Positions 7,889 through 16,819 of a stretch of DNA of 54,355 bases are shown here, in pieces; positions within the stretch are counted from its first letter, which is position 1; each line of letters opens with the position of its first letter. Origin of the DNA: JBHIBC01 sp046758905 (GTDB lineage: Bacteria > Acidobacteriota > Polarisedimenticolia > Gp22-AA2); contig JBHIBC010000010.1 in assembly GCA_046758905.1 (NCBI GenBank), forward strand, positions 1 to 54,355, in the 5' to 3' direction. The position numbers and the translations under genes were made by a program. The notes beneath the pieces were generated by a model. The model was not told where the DNA came from and did not search any database. It saw nothing but the letters and a program-made list of their open reading frames with translations.

Positions 7889-9406
7889 ATGAGCCACGCG
7901 GGCGCCGCCGTTCTCGTCGCGTACTTCGTGACGCTCGGCGTGCTCGCCGTCTACGGCGTCCACCGTCTCTACCTCCTCCACCTCTACCTCGGCCGGCCGC
8001 AGGGACGCCGGCGGCCGCCCGGGCGGCTCCGCCCGCTTCCCGCGATCACCGTGCAGCTGCCCATCTACAACGAGATGTACGTCGTCGAGCGGCTGATCCG
8101 GACCGTCTGCGCGCTTGAATACCCGCCCGAGCGGCTGGAGATCCAGGTGCTGGACGACTCCACCGACGACACCTCCCGCATCGCGGCCGCGGCCGTCTCA
8201 CAGATGCGCGCCCGGGGGATCGACATCGTCCACCTCCGGCGGCCCGGGCGCGCCGGGTTCAAGGCCGGCGCGCTCGCCTTCGGGATGGAGCGGGCACGCG
8301 GCGAGCTCCTCGCGGTCCTCGACGCCGACTTCGCGCCGGAACCGTCATTCCTGCTCGACCTGGTGGATCATTTCGCCGATCCGCGGGTCGGCCTGGTGCA
8401 GGCCCGGTGGGGCCATCTCAACCGGGACTACTCGCTGCTCACGCGGCTGCAGGCGATCTTCCTGGACGGCCATTTCGTCATCGAGCACGCCGCCCGCCAT
8501 CGCGCCGGGCGCTTCTTCAACTTCAACGGCACCGCCGGGATCTGGCGCCGCGCCTGCATCGAGTCGGCCGGCGGCTGGCAGGCCGACACCCTGACGGAGG
8601 ACCTCGACCTGTCCTACCGCGCCCAGCTCAAGGGATGGAGGTTCGTCTACGTTGCCGACGTGGTCGCACCGGCCGAGCTGCCCGCCGACATCGACGCCTT
8701 CAAGTCGCAGCAGCACCGCTGGACGCGCGGCTCGGTGGAGACCGGGCTCAAGATCCTGCCGGTGCTGCTGCGCTGCCGCCTGCCGGCCGGCGTCAAGTCG
8801 GAGGCGTTCCTCCACCTGACCAACAACGGCGCCTACGCGCTGATGGTCCTGCTGGCCCTGCTGATCGTCCCGGCGATGATCATCCGGCACGCGTCCGGCC
8901 TCCATTCGCTGCTGCTGCTCGACCTGCCTCTCTTCCTGCTGTCGACCGCTCCGGTCTCCGCCTTCTACCTCCGCTCGCAGCGCGAGCTGGGCGTCCGGAC
9001 GGGCTCGACCCTGGCCCGGCTGCCGCTCCTGATGGCGCTCGGGATCGGGCTGTGCCTCAACAACAGCCGCGCGATCCTCGGGGCGCTCCTGGGCCGGCGC
9101 TCCGAGTTCGTCAGGACGCCCAAGCACGACCTGCGGGGCAGCCGGGGCGAGTGGCGCGGGAAACTGTATCGCGGATCCCGCAGCCGCGCGGTGGTCCTCC
9201 TCGAGGCGCTGTTCGCCCTCTACTTCGGCGGCGCCACCGCGCACGCCCTGAGCGCCGGGATGTACTGGTCGCTGCCGTTCCTGCTCCTCTTCCTCACCGG
9301 GTTCCTGTACACCTCGCTCCTGTCGCGCATTCACCCGACGCGCCGACGGGCGGCCGGCGCGTCCCGGCCGCCCGCGCGGGGGCCGGCCGTTCCCATCAGG
9401 CCATAG
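7889..9406 (+). CDS. GT2 family processive glycosyltransferase, cellulose-synthase-like (CslA type)
   Basis: The 505-residue membrane protein has an N-terminal transmembrane helix, a GT-A catalytic domain and three to four C-terminal helices. Catalytic motifs are all visible: LDDSTDDT (nucleotide-sugar Asp), VLDADF (metal-binding DxD), TEDLDLSYR (catalytic base TED) and the Q(Q/R)xRW motif as QQHRWTRGS. This arrangement matches cellulose-synthase-like/glucomannan-synthase-like beta-glycosyltransferases that polymerise and export a polysaccharide. The ATG at 7889 follows a short purine tract (CGGGGAA). No BcsB or cellulase partner is adjacent, so the polymer is unknown. Confidence 0.88.
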   Translation: MSHAGAAVLVAYFVTLGVLAVYGVHRLYLLHLYLGRPQGRRRPPGRLRPLPAITVQLPIYNEMYVVERLIRTVCALEYPPERLEIQVLDDSTDDTSRIAAAAVSQMRARGIDIVHLRRPGRAGFKAGALAFGMERARGELLAVLDADFAPEPSFLLDLVDHFADPRVGLVQARWGHLNRDYSLLTRLQAIFLDGHFVIEHAARHRAGRFFNFNGTAGIWRRACIESAGGWQADTLTEDLDLSYRAQLKGWRFVYVADVVAPAELPADIDAFKSQQHRWTRGSVETGLKILPVLLRCRLPAGVKSEAFLHLTNNGAYALMVLLALLIVPAMIIRHASGLHSLLLLDLPLFLLSTAPVSAFYLRSQRELGVRTGSTLARLPLLMALGIGLCLNNSRAILGALLGRRSEFVRTPKHDLRGSRGEWRGKLYRGSRSRAVVLLEALFALYFGGATAHALSAGMYWSLPFLLLFLTGFLYTSLLSRIHPTRRRAAGASRPPARGPAVPIRP

Positions 9407-9430
9407 CCGCCCCGGGCGGATCGCGGGTAT

Positions 9431-9451
9431 CGATTCCCTAGTTCGGAATCG
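9431..9451. repeat. 7-bp inverted repeat after the GT2 gene
   Basis: CGATTCC and GGAATCG form a perfect 7-bp inverted repeat separated by 7 nt, 25 bp after the glycosyltransferase stop and 19 bp before the predicted TonB-receptor promoter. It has no T-tract, so it is a weak terminator at best. An operator for the downstream gene is the other possibility. Confidence 0.35.
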
Positions 9452-9469
9452 CGATCGCCGCGCACCGAC

Positions 9470-9497
9470 TTGCCAGATCCGGACGGCCACATATATT
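9470..9497 (+). promoter_or_regulatory. Sigma-70-type promoter for the TonB-dependent receptor
   Basis: TTGCCA (-35, one mismatch to TTGACA) is separated by 16 bp from TATATT (-10, one mismatch to TATAAT). Transcription would start near 9504 and leave a leader of about 130 nt before the GTG at 9633. It is the most AT-rich spot in the 226-bp intergenic region. Confidence 0.5.
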
Positions 9498-9632
9498 TGC
9501 TCGCGGACCGCGGAGGACGACCGCGACCCCTGTCCTCGTCGCCGCTGCCCGCGCCTCGAGAAGGGCGCGACGCGGCCTGCCTCCGGGGCGCGCGAGAACT
9601 TTGGACGTGGACCTGGATGCGAGGATGAGCGG

Positions 9633-12600
9633 GTGAGAGACGGTCTCGGCCATCTGGCGCGCCTGTCGGTCCTCCTCTCGCTCGTGGCGCTTCCCGCGGC
9701 CGCACAGGAGATCACCACGGGCGCGATCGCCGGCAGGGTGCGCGACCCCGCCGGCCAACCGATCCCGGGCGCGCTGGTGATCGCGGTCTCCCGGCACGGC
9801 ACGCGCACCGCCGAGACCGACATCGGCGGGAGGTTCGTCCTCCCCTTCCTGCGCCCCGGGCTCTACTCGGTCCGGGTGGAGGCCTCGCGCGGGTTCAACA
9901 CCCTCATCCAGAAGCACGTGAAGGTGGGGCTCAGCCGGCGGACCACGCTCGACTTCACCCTCGCCCCGGGTCGGGTCGAGTCGGTGAGGGTGACGGCGGC
10001 GGCCCCCCTCGTGGACGTGAAGTCGACCTCCACGGGCAGCAACATCCGGTACGCCGAGTTCGCCGAGTCGGTCCCCCTCGGGCGCTCGTTCACCGACACG
10101 ATCCTCGTCGCCCCGGGGGTGGTCAGCGGCATCGGCACGGGTCGGGGCAACTATTCGATCGGCGGTGCGTCAGGGCTCGAGAACACCTACCTGATCGACG
10201 GCGTCAATATCACCAACACCGGCTACGGGGGGATCGGCTCCTACAACATCCTGTACGGTTCCCTGGGCACCGGCGTGACCAGCGAGTTCCTGGACGAGGT
10301 GCAGATCAAGACGGGCGGCTTCGAGGCCGAGCACGGGCAGGCCCTCGGCGGCATCATCAACACCATCGTCCGCTCGGGGACCAACGACGTCAAGGGGAGC
10401 GTGGCCTGGTTCTCCAGCCCCGCGGCGCTGCGCTCCCCCGGGCGGCTGGTGGAGCTCGACGTCGGCGCCTCCAACGTGGTCGACGAGCAGGTGAACGATC
10501 TCGCCTTCTCGCTGGGCGGCCCGATCGTCGAGGACCGGGCGTTCTACTTCCTCGCCTACAACCCCGTGATCACCACCCGGGAGGTGCGGGCGCAGGCGCT
10601 GCCCGACCCGGCCTTTCAGGCCGCCAGCGCGGGCCTGGCGGCCTTCGACGAGACGACGACCAACGGCTTCGACGCCCCCGCGGCGCTCGCCTTCCCCTCC
10701 GCCGCCGGGGATCTCGAGGGGAAGCGCGTGGCGCACAACTACGCGGCCAAGTTCACCTGGCAGGCCGCGCCCAACCACCAGCTCGAGCTGACCCTGTTCG
10801 GAGACCCGGCGGAGGGACGGGACGGGCCGCAGCGCGACATGAGCGGTTCGGTCGGGCAGGCCCTGAACCAGCAGTTCGACCTCGGCGGGGGGGCGAGCCG
10901 GATCCGGTACGGCTCGCACAACCAGGCCCTGAAGTGGAGCGCCGTGTTCGCGCCCCGGTTCTTCATGGAGGCGCAGCTGTCGCACCACGACGGGAGGTTC
11001 CGCGAGACCTCCACCCTGAACGCCAGCCAGTACACCGACCTCCGCAACACCCTGGAGTTCATCCGCGGCGCCGACAGCTTCGACCCGGGGACCGGCGCCG
11101 TGCCGCTCCAGGTCACTCCCGTGGCCTCGGTGCGCGGCGGCGTGGGGGCGATCATCGACCAGGACGACGAGGACCTGTCGCTGCAGGTGAAGTTCACCAA
11201 CCTCCTGGGTCGGCACGAGATCAAGTACGGCGTCCAGTACGACGAAATCGAGTACCGCGATCTGGCGTCGTTCACCGGGGCGTCGATCGACATCGGGCTG
11301 CCCCTCTCCTCCGCGGGGACCACCACCCCCGTCGATGACGACGGCGACGGCCTGCAGGACCTGATCCTGTCGCCGACCAACGGCGGGGTCCAGGTGAGCG
11401 TGCGGAACCTGACCGGCGACCCTTCGCTCGCCTACGACACCGCGAACCTCTTCCGGGTGACCCGCGCCAGCATCGGGCCCCGCCCCGACACCACCCGGGC
11501 GGACGAGATCAGCCTGTTCCTGCAGGACACCTGGTCGGTCCGCCCCCGGCTCACGATCAAGGCCGGGGTGCGCTGGACGGAGGAGACCGTGGGCGGCGGC
11601 GGCACGATCTCGCTGCCGTTCGGCACGGACTCCGTCGCCGACCCGTTCTCCGGCATCGAGACCCGCATCTTCACCTGTACTCCGGACGGCAGCGGCGGAT
11701 GCCTCGAGTCGACGACCTTCACGCCGAGCGAATACACCTTCAGCCACAACTGGGCGCCCCGCCTCGGCGTGGTCTGGGACGCCCTCGGGAACGGCCGCAG
11801 CCGCCTGTGGGCCAACTGGGCGCGCTACTTTCAGCGCGTGTCCAACAACCTCGCCGTCCGTGCGTTCAGCAACGAGGTGCTGGTCGCCTTCCAGGAGTTC
11901 GACGACCGTGACCTCACCAGCCATCGCTACTTCCCGTTCGCGGTCCCCTGTGTCGACAGCACCGGCGGGGGGGCTGGGACGTGCCAGGTTGCCGCGCCCG
12001 TCTCCGTCACCGGCCTCGAGCAGAAGAGCGTCGCCCCGGGGACCAAGCTCCCGTACGAGGATGAGCTGTCGGGCGGCTTCGCGTTCGAGGTCACGCCCGA
12101 ATCGTCGTTCGAGGTCCGGGCGATCTACAGGAAGCAGGGACGCGTGCTGGAGGACGTGCAGACCTCGGCCATCGAGCAGATCCAGAACTTCTACTATGGC
12201 TACGCCTACGGCTATCCCTACGACCCGTTCGGCGGAAGCCCGACCCCCGGCGGCGAGATCAGCGCCACGTTCCCGGCCGCCTCGTTCGGCGCCCTCACCG
12301 TGGCCAATCCCGGCTCCAGCCAGGACCTCGGGGGGAGGTTCGGCTTCCCGAAGCCGGAGCGGATCTACAGGGCGCTGGAGCTGGTGTACACGAGGTGGTT
12401 CTCCGACAACTGGTCGCTGTTCGCCAACTTCCGCTACGCGAGGCTGGAGGGGAACTACGAGGGTCTGTTCCGCAACGACAACGGCCAGAGCGACCCGAAC
12501 AACTCGTCGCTCTACGACTTCCCGAACTCGGCCCTGATGTCGGGCCAGTTCGCCTCCGGGCCGCTGCCGACGGACGTCGCCCGCGTCCTCCGGGTCTTCC

Positions 12601-13118
12601 CGTCCTACACCCTCTCCAGCGGTCTCAGGATCGGCGCCGGACTCTCCTGGTCGTCCGGCGTGCCGCGCACCTCGCTCCTGGCGCATCCCCTCTACCAGAA
12701 CGCGGGGGAGATACCCGGGATCGACCCCGTCTACGCCTACTGGGTCGACCCCGTCGGCCTGTTTAACCCGGCCGACTTCCGGCTCCGCAAGACCTCCGAT
12801 CTGCAGGCGGCCCTCACCGACCCCGAGGCGATCAGCGGCGCCGCTTTCCTGTTCGACTACTCCCCCGTGGATCGGGGCAACCTCGGGCGGACCCCGGACC
12901 TTGTGACCCTCGACCTGCACGCCGACCTCCCGATCCATCTCGGCGGGACCCGGCTGCGCCTGTTCCTGGACGTGTTCAACGTATTCGACGAGCAGGAAGC
13001 CACCCGCTTCAACGACTCCGTCGAGTTCACCACCGGAGTGCTCAATCCCGACTTCCTGAAGCCGCTGGCCTATCAGCCCCCCCGGTCCTGGAGGCTGGGG
13101 ATGCGCTGGGATTTCTGA
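9633..13118 (+). CDS. Oar-like TonB-dependent outer-membrane receptor with N-terminal carboxypeptidase-regulatory domain
   Basis: The 1161-residue protein starts with a signal peptide (ending ALPAAAQE). A carboxypeptidase-regulatory-like beta-sandwich follows (ITTGAIAGRVRDPAGQPIPG...), then a plug domain (VPLGRSFTDTILVAPGV, the YLIDGVNITN segment) and a large beta-barrel ending in WRLGMRWDF, a typical C-terminal aromatic outer-membrane signature. This matches the Oar/SusC-like TonB receptors that are highly expanded in Acidobacteria and take up large ligands or serve as adhesins. The GTG start is preceded by GAGGA at 9621; two earlier ATGs (9617 and 9623) run straight into stops. No SusD partner or substrate gene is adjacent, so the ligand is unknown. 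Confidence 0.88.
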   Translation: MRDGLGHLARLSVLLSLVALPAAAQEITTGAIAGRVRDPAGQPIPGALVIAVSRHGTRTAETDIGGRFVLPFLRPGLYSVRVEASRGFNTLIQKHVKVGLSRRTTLDFTLAPGRVESVRVTAAAPLVDVKSTSTGSNIRYAEFAESVPLGRSFTDTILVAPGVVSGIGTGRGNYSIGGASGLENTYLIDGVNITNTGYGGIGSYNILYGSLGTGVTSEFLDEVQIKTGGFEAEHGQALGGIINTIVRSGTNDVKGSVAWFSSPAALRSPGRLVELDVGASNVVDEQVNDLAFSLGGPIVEDRAFYFLAYNPVITTREVRAQALPDPAFQAASAGLAAFDETTTNGFDAPAALAFPSAAGDLEGKRVAHNYAAKFTWQAAPNHQLELTLFGDPAEGRDGPQRDMSGSVGQALNQQFDLGGGASRIRYGSHNQALKWSAVFAPRFFMEAQLSHHDGRFRETSTLNASQYTDLRNTLEFIRGADSFDPGTGAVPLQVTPVASVRGGVGAIIDQDDEDLSLQVKFTNLLGRHEIKYGVQYDEIEYRDLASFTGASIDIGLPLSSAGTTTPVDDDGDGLQDLILSPTNGGVQVSVRNLTGDPSLAYDTANLFRVTRASIGPRPDTTRADEISLFLQDTWSVRPRLTIKAGVRWTEETVGGGGTISLPFGTDSVADPFSGIETRIFTCTPDGSGGCLESTTFTPSEYTFSHNWAPRLGVVWDALGNGRSRLWANWARYFQRVSNNLAVRAFSNEVLVAFQEFDDRDLTSHRYFPFAVPCVDSTGGGAGTCQVAAPVSVTGLEQKSVAPGTKLPYEDELSGGFAFEVTPESSFEVRAIYRKQGRVLEDVQTSAIEQIQNFYYGYAYGYPYDPFGGSPTPGGEISATFPAASFGALTVANPGSSQDLGGRFGFPKPERIYRALELVYTRWFSDNWSLFANFRYARLEGNYEGLFRNDNGQSDPNNSSLYDFPNSALMSGQFASGPLPTDVARVLRVFPSYTLSSGLRIGAGLSWSSGVPRTSLLAHPLYQNAGEIPGIDPVYAYWVDPVGLFNPADFRLRKTSDLQAALTDPEAISGAAFLFDYSPVDRGNLGRTPDLVTLDLHADLPIHLGGTRLRLFLDVFNVFDEQEATRFNDSVEFTTGVLNPDFLKPLAYQPPRSWRLGMRWDF

Positions 13119-13145
13119 GGCCGCTCCCCGGCCGGGAGGTGTCGC

Positions 13146-13158
13146 TATACTGGGCGCC
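13146..13158 (+). promoter_or_regulatory. -10 element TATACT directly before a GTG start (possible leaderless transcript)
   Basis: TATACT at 13146-13151 lies 7 nt before the GTG at 13159, the spacing expected if transcription starts at or next to the start codon. No good -35 is visible, and the only purine-rich tract (GGGAGG near 13133) is too far upstream to act as a ribosome-binding site. The same TATACT-N7-start arrangement precedes moeA. Confidence 0.4.
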
Positions 13159-16100
13159 GTGCCGATCCGACCCCGCCGCCCTCCGGCCCCGCTGCTCGGC
13201 GGCGCGCTCTGCCTGGGCGCGGCCCTGGCCGCCGCCTCCATCGTCCGGGTGCCGGACGGGTCGGTCGGGTGGACCGGCGGCGCGCTGCTCGAGCCGGGCT
13301 GGCACGTCCGCCCGCCGTTCGCCCGGGCGGCGATGGTGCCGCTGACCGGGCGGATCGGCGCCGTCGACGTCGAGAGGCGGACCCCCGAGGGAGCCACCAT
13401 CCTGGTCCGGGTGTCGGTCGACTACCGGATCGATCCAGGCCTCCTGGCGGAGCGCCTATTGAACCCCGGGCCTGGCGGTACCGTGGCCCCCGGGGACGAG
13501 TGGATCGCCGACCTGGTGAGCGAGGCGGCCGAGAAGGGACTCGAGGGGTTCCCGGCGGCCGCCCTCCTGCGCGGCGGGCCGGTCGCGGGCGGCGCAGACG
13601 CAGCGCTCCCCGAAGGGCCGCGCGGGTCGATCGCGGAGGCGCTGCGCTCCTTCGGGATCGAGCCGCTGCGGATCTCGGCGCGCGCCGGGCCGGCCGACGG
13701 GCCCGACCGCCGCGCCGCCGCACCCGGCCCGCGGGAGGGCCGGCTGCCCATGCCGGCGGTCGACGACACGGGGGTGCGCCTCCTCCTGATCGGCTTAGAC
13801 GGCGCCGATTGGGAGGTGATCGATCCCCTGCTGGAGAAAGGCCGGCTGCCGAACCTGGCCCGTCTGGTGCGCGGCGGCGTGCGCGCCCGCCTGCGGTCCT
13901 ACGACCCGATGATCTCGCCGCTGCTGTGGACCACCGTGGTGACCGGCGTCGGGCCGGACCGGCACGGCGTTGCCGATTTCCAGGCGATCGACCCCGCGAG
14001 CGGCCGGCGCGTCCCGATCAGCAGCCGCTTCCGGCGAGTGAAGGCGCTGTGGAACATCCTTGGCGACGCGGGGCTGGCGACCGGGTTCGTCGCGTGGTGG
14101 GCTTCCTACCCCGCCGAGGCGGTCAGGGGCTTCCAGGTGTCCAATCTGGTGGCCTACGAGACCCTCCGGCCGAGAGCGGACGGCGCCCTCTACGCGGCCG
14201 GCCTCACCCACCCCTCCGACTACCTCCTCCAGGTGCGCCCCGATCTGATCACCGCCGCCGACATCACGTACGAGGAGGTGCGCTCGGTCCTGCGGATCGG
14301 CCGGGAGGAGTTCCTGGCCGCCCGCCGGGAGGTGCTCCGTCCCGCGGAGCGCGACGAGGAGAGGGCCAACCGGAAGATCGCCCAGCGGCCCGTGCCCCTC
14401 GTCCTCTCGATCCTCACGGGGTCGAGGAACTACGCCGCGATCGCCTCCGATCTCGCCGCGCGGCGCCTCGACGTCACGGCGGTCTACTTCGAGGGGATCG
14501 ACATGATGGGGCACCGCTTCCAGCACTGCATGCCCCCGCGCCTGTCGATCTGCCCGGACCCGGACTACGCCCGGCTCCGCGATGCCGTCACCTCCTTCTA
14601 CGTCCGGCAGGACGCTCTGATCGGGATGATCCTGGAGGCGGCCGGCCCGGATGCCACCGTGATGGTGGTCTCCGACCACGGCTTCAGGACGGGCGATGGA
14701 AGGCCCGCCGGGGCCCTCCCCTTCACCACCCGGCAGCCGGTCGAGTGGCACGACCCGGAGGGGATCTTCCTGTTGAGCGGGCCGGGTGCCCGCCGGGGCG
14801 AAAGCCTCACGACGCGGCCGACGCTGTTCGACATCGCGCCGACCGTCCTCCACCTGGTGGGCCTGCCGATCGCCGACGACATGTCCGGCAGGATCCTCCT
14901 GGAGGCGCTCGATCCGGCCTTCATGGAGCGCCACCCGGTGCGCAGCGTGCCGTCCTACGAGGATCGCGGCCGCGCGGCCGAGAACGTGGTCGCGGACGGC
15001 GCGGAGGTCCGCCGGGCCGAGGAGCAGCTACTGGCGGACCTGCGCGCGCTCGGCTACATCGCGGCGGACGGTCCCCGCGGCACAGCCGGCGGGGAGGGCG
15101 CGGCCGGCGGGTATCGCAAGGACGGGGGCGGCGGCGCCGGCGACGGGACGCAGGTCTTCTACCACCGCAATCTCGCGACCTATTTCCTCAAGCGCAAGGA
15201 GTACGCGCGGGCCGCGGAGCAGCTCCTGCTCGCCAACCGGCGGCGGAGGCTTCCCCGGAACTACCAGATGCTCTCGGAGGCGTACATGGGGATGGGCCGG
15301 ACGGCCGACGCGGTCGAGGCCCTGCGCGAAGGGCTGAACGCGGTCGAGGCGAAAGACCCGGAGTCGGTCCTCTGGCTGGTGCGCATCCACCTCGGAGGCG
15401 CGGGGGGGAGGACGGCCGCGGAAGAGGAGGCCGAGCGCTGGGAGTCCCTCACCGCCCCTGTCCCCGGCCTGCGGGACGGGATCGCCGGGCTGCTCCGCGA
15501 GGCGGAGGGGGACGAGCGCGCCGCGAGGGACCTCTTCTGGCGATCCCTGCGGGCCGACCCGACCCGGGTCGTCGTCGCCCAGAGGCTGTACGGGCTGGAG
15601 CGGGAACGGGGCGCGGCCTCCGACCTCGAGCCGCTGCTGAGGCGCGCCCTCCTGCAGGACCCGCGCATCGACGAGTACCACACCATGCTGGGGGCCATCC
15701 TGGCGGAGCGTGGCCGGTTCGAGCGGGCCCTGGAATCGTTCCGGCGGGCGGCCGACCTCGACCCCGACAACCCCAGGTTCGCGTCGAACCTGGCCTCGGC
15801 CCTCGCCCGCCTGCGGAGGTGGGGTGAAGCGGCCTCCGCCTACGAGCGGGCCGCCTCCCTGGCGCCCTCCGCGGAGGTCTACCTGCGGCTCGGCTCGGTC
15901 TACCGACGTCTCGGCCGTCCCGGGCGGGCGCTCGAGGCGTTCGAGCGGGCGCGCGAGCTCGGCGACGCGGGGAGCGCGGCGTACCTCGGGATGGCCCTGG
16001 CGCGCAGCGAGATGGACCAGCTCGTCCCCGCGATCGAGGCGGCGCGCGAGGGGCTCGAGCGGCACCCGGGCGATCGCGCCCTGCGCTCGCTGTACGACGT

Positions 16101-16161
16101 TCTGATCAGGAGGAGACGTACTCCAGGATCTGCTCCTGCTGGCTCTGGCTCAGGTCGATGA
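13159..16161 (+). CDS. SPFH-like / type I phosphodiesterase / TPR fusion protein
   Basis: The 1000-residue protein has three parts. Residues 1-200: a hydrophobic anchor, then a prohibitin (SPFH)-like stretch (VPDGSVGWTGGALLEPGWH..., DVERRTPEGATILVRVSVDY). Residues 205-600: an alkaline-phosphatase-superfamily phosphodiesterase domain with metal ligands in LIGLDGADWEV, a Thr nucleophile region SPLLWTTVVTG, FEGIDMMGHRF and VVSDHGFRTG. Residues 650-980: about eight TPR-type repeats (for example LDPDNPRFASNLASALARL). Phosphodiesterase-TPR proteins are common in Acidobacteria; an N-terminal SPFH-like part is unusual. It is probably a membrane-anchored periplasmic hydrolase with a protein-binding tail; the substrate is unknown. 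The 3' end overlaps the convergent receiver-PilZ gene by 56 bp. Confidence 0.75.
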   Translation: MPIRPRRPPAPLLGGALCLGAALAAASIVRVPDGSVGWTGGALLEPGWHVRPPFARAAMVPLTGRIGAVDVERRTPEGATILVRVSVDYRIDPGLLAERLLNPGPGGTVAPGDEWIADLVSEAAEKGLEGFPAAALLRGGPVAGGADAALPEGPRGSIAEALRSFGIEPLRISARAGPADGPDRRAAAPGPREGRLPMPAVDDTGVRLLLIGLDGADWEVIDPLLEKGRLPNLARLVRGGVRARLRSYDPMISPLLWTTVVTGVGPDRHGVADFQAIDPASGRRVPISSRFRRVKALWNILGDAGLATGFVAWWASYPAEAVRGFQVSNLVAYETLRPRADGALYAAGLTHPSDYLLQVRPDLITAADITYEEVRSVLRIGREEFLAARREVLRPAERDEERANRKIAQRPVPLVLSILTGSRNYAAIASDLAARRLDVTAVYFEGIDMMGHRFQHCMPPRLSICPDPDYARLRDAVTSFYVRQDALIGMILEAAGPDATVMVVSDHGFRTGDGRPAGALPFTTRQPVEWHDPEGIFLLSGPGARRGESLTTRPTLFDIAPTVLHLVGLPIADDMSGRILLEALDPAFMERHPVRSVPSYEDRGRAAENVVADGAEVRRAEEQLLADLRALGYIAADGPRGTAGGEGAAGGYRKDGGGGAGDGTQVFYHRNLATYFLKRKEYARAAEQLLLANRRRRLPRNYQMLSEAYMGMGRTADAVEALREGLNAVEAKDPESVLWLVRIHLGGAGGRTAAEEEAERWESLTAPVPGLRDGIAGLLREAEGDERAARDLFWRSLRADPTRVVVAQRLYGLERERGAASDLEPLLRRALLQDPRIDEYHTMLGAILAERGRFERALESFRRAADLDPDNPRFASNLASALARLRRWGEAASAYERAASLAPSAEVYLRLGSVYRRLGRPGRALEAFERARELGDAGSAAYLGMALARSEMDQLVPAIEAAREGLERHPGDRALRSLYDVLIRRRRTPGSAPAGSGSGR

Positions 16162-16783
16162 AGCGGATGCCCGCCTCGTGGGAGCCTCCGGCGAGCTGAC
16201 GCGCGCGGACCACGCGGCCCTTCACCTTGAGGGCGTTCGGGTTCTTGGGGAGGAAGAGCTCCAGGTCGAGCGTCGCGCCGGCAGGGATCTGCGAGTTGCT
16301 CTCCAGCAGGAGGCCGGTGGCGCTCAGGTTCCGGGCCTGCCCCACGACCTGGCGGCCGTCCACCTCCCCGGTGACGTTGAAGACGACGGTGATGCGGGTC
16401 GCCGCGCGCTGCCGGACGGTGAGGATCCGCGCGACGATGCCCAGAAGCTCGTCCGGCCTCTCCGGCTTCACCACGAACTCCGTGCAGCCCGCCTTCAGAC
16501 ACCGCTGCCGCGTCTCCTCCGTGCCGCTCGCGCTCATGATGATGATGGGTGTGGTCGCCAGGGCCGGGTCCTTTCGCAGCTCCACGCAGGCTGCCGCGCC
16601 GTCCATCTGGGGCATCTCCAGGTCGAGGAGGATCAGGTGCGGGCGGTGCTTCTTCGCCAGATCGACCGCCTTCTGCCCGCCATCGGCGGTGAGGACGTCG
16701 AAGCCGCCCCGCTTGAGATAGGTCCTCTCGATCTCGAGGAAAAACTTCAGGTCGTCGGCGACCAGCACCGTGATGTCAGGCAT
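16106..16783 (-). CDS. Response regulator with receiver and PilZ domains
   Basis: The 225-residue cytoplasmic protein combines an N-terminal receiver domain (acidic pocket VADD near residue 10, phospho-acceptor Asp54 in LLDLEMPQMDG, Thr/Ser switch MSASG, conserved Lys in VVKPE) with a C-terminal PilZ domain. The PilZ part carries a basic RAATR segment and NLSATG, a variant of the D/NxSxxG motif, so cyclic-di-GMP binding is plausible. The output is likely protein-protein interaction, for example with motility or surface machinery. No histidine kinase is adjacent. A paralogue with a degenerate receiver lies at 30.7 kb. Confidence 0.88.
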   Translation of the reverse strand: MPDITVLVADDLKFFLEIERTYLKRGGFDVLTADGGQKAVDLAKKHRPHLILLDLEMPQMDGAAACVELRKDPALATTPIIIMSASGTEETRQRCLKAGCTEFVVKPERPDELLGIVARILTVRQRAATRITVVFNVTGEVDGRQVVGQARNLSATGLLLESNSQIPAGATLDLELFLPKNPNALKVKGRVVRARQLAGGSHEAGIRFIDLSQSQQEQILEYVSS

Positions 16784-16813
16784 CTGGCCCTCCCACGCGC
16801 GAGGCCGGAAGGT

Positions 16814-16819
16814 ATCATA
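16814..16819 (-). promoter_or_regulatory. -10 element TATGAT upstream of the receiver-PilZ gene
   Basis: TATGAT (one mismatch to consensus) lies about 30 bp before the ATG at 16783, with GGGAGG as ribosome-binding site between them. It overlaps the stop region of the upstream sulfatase-like gene. No -35 hexamer at 16-18 bp is convincing, so this is a partial promoter call. Confidence 0.3.
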
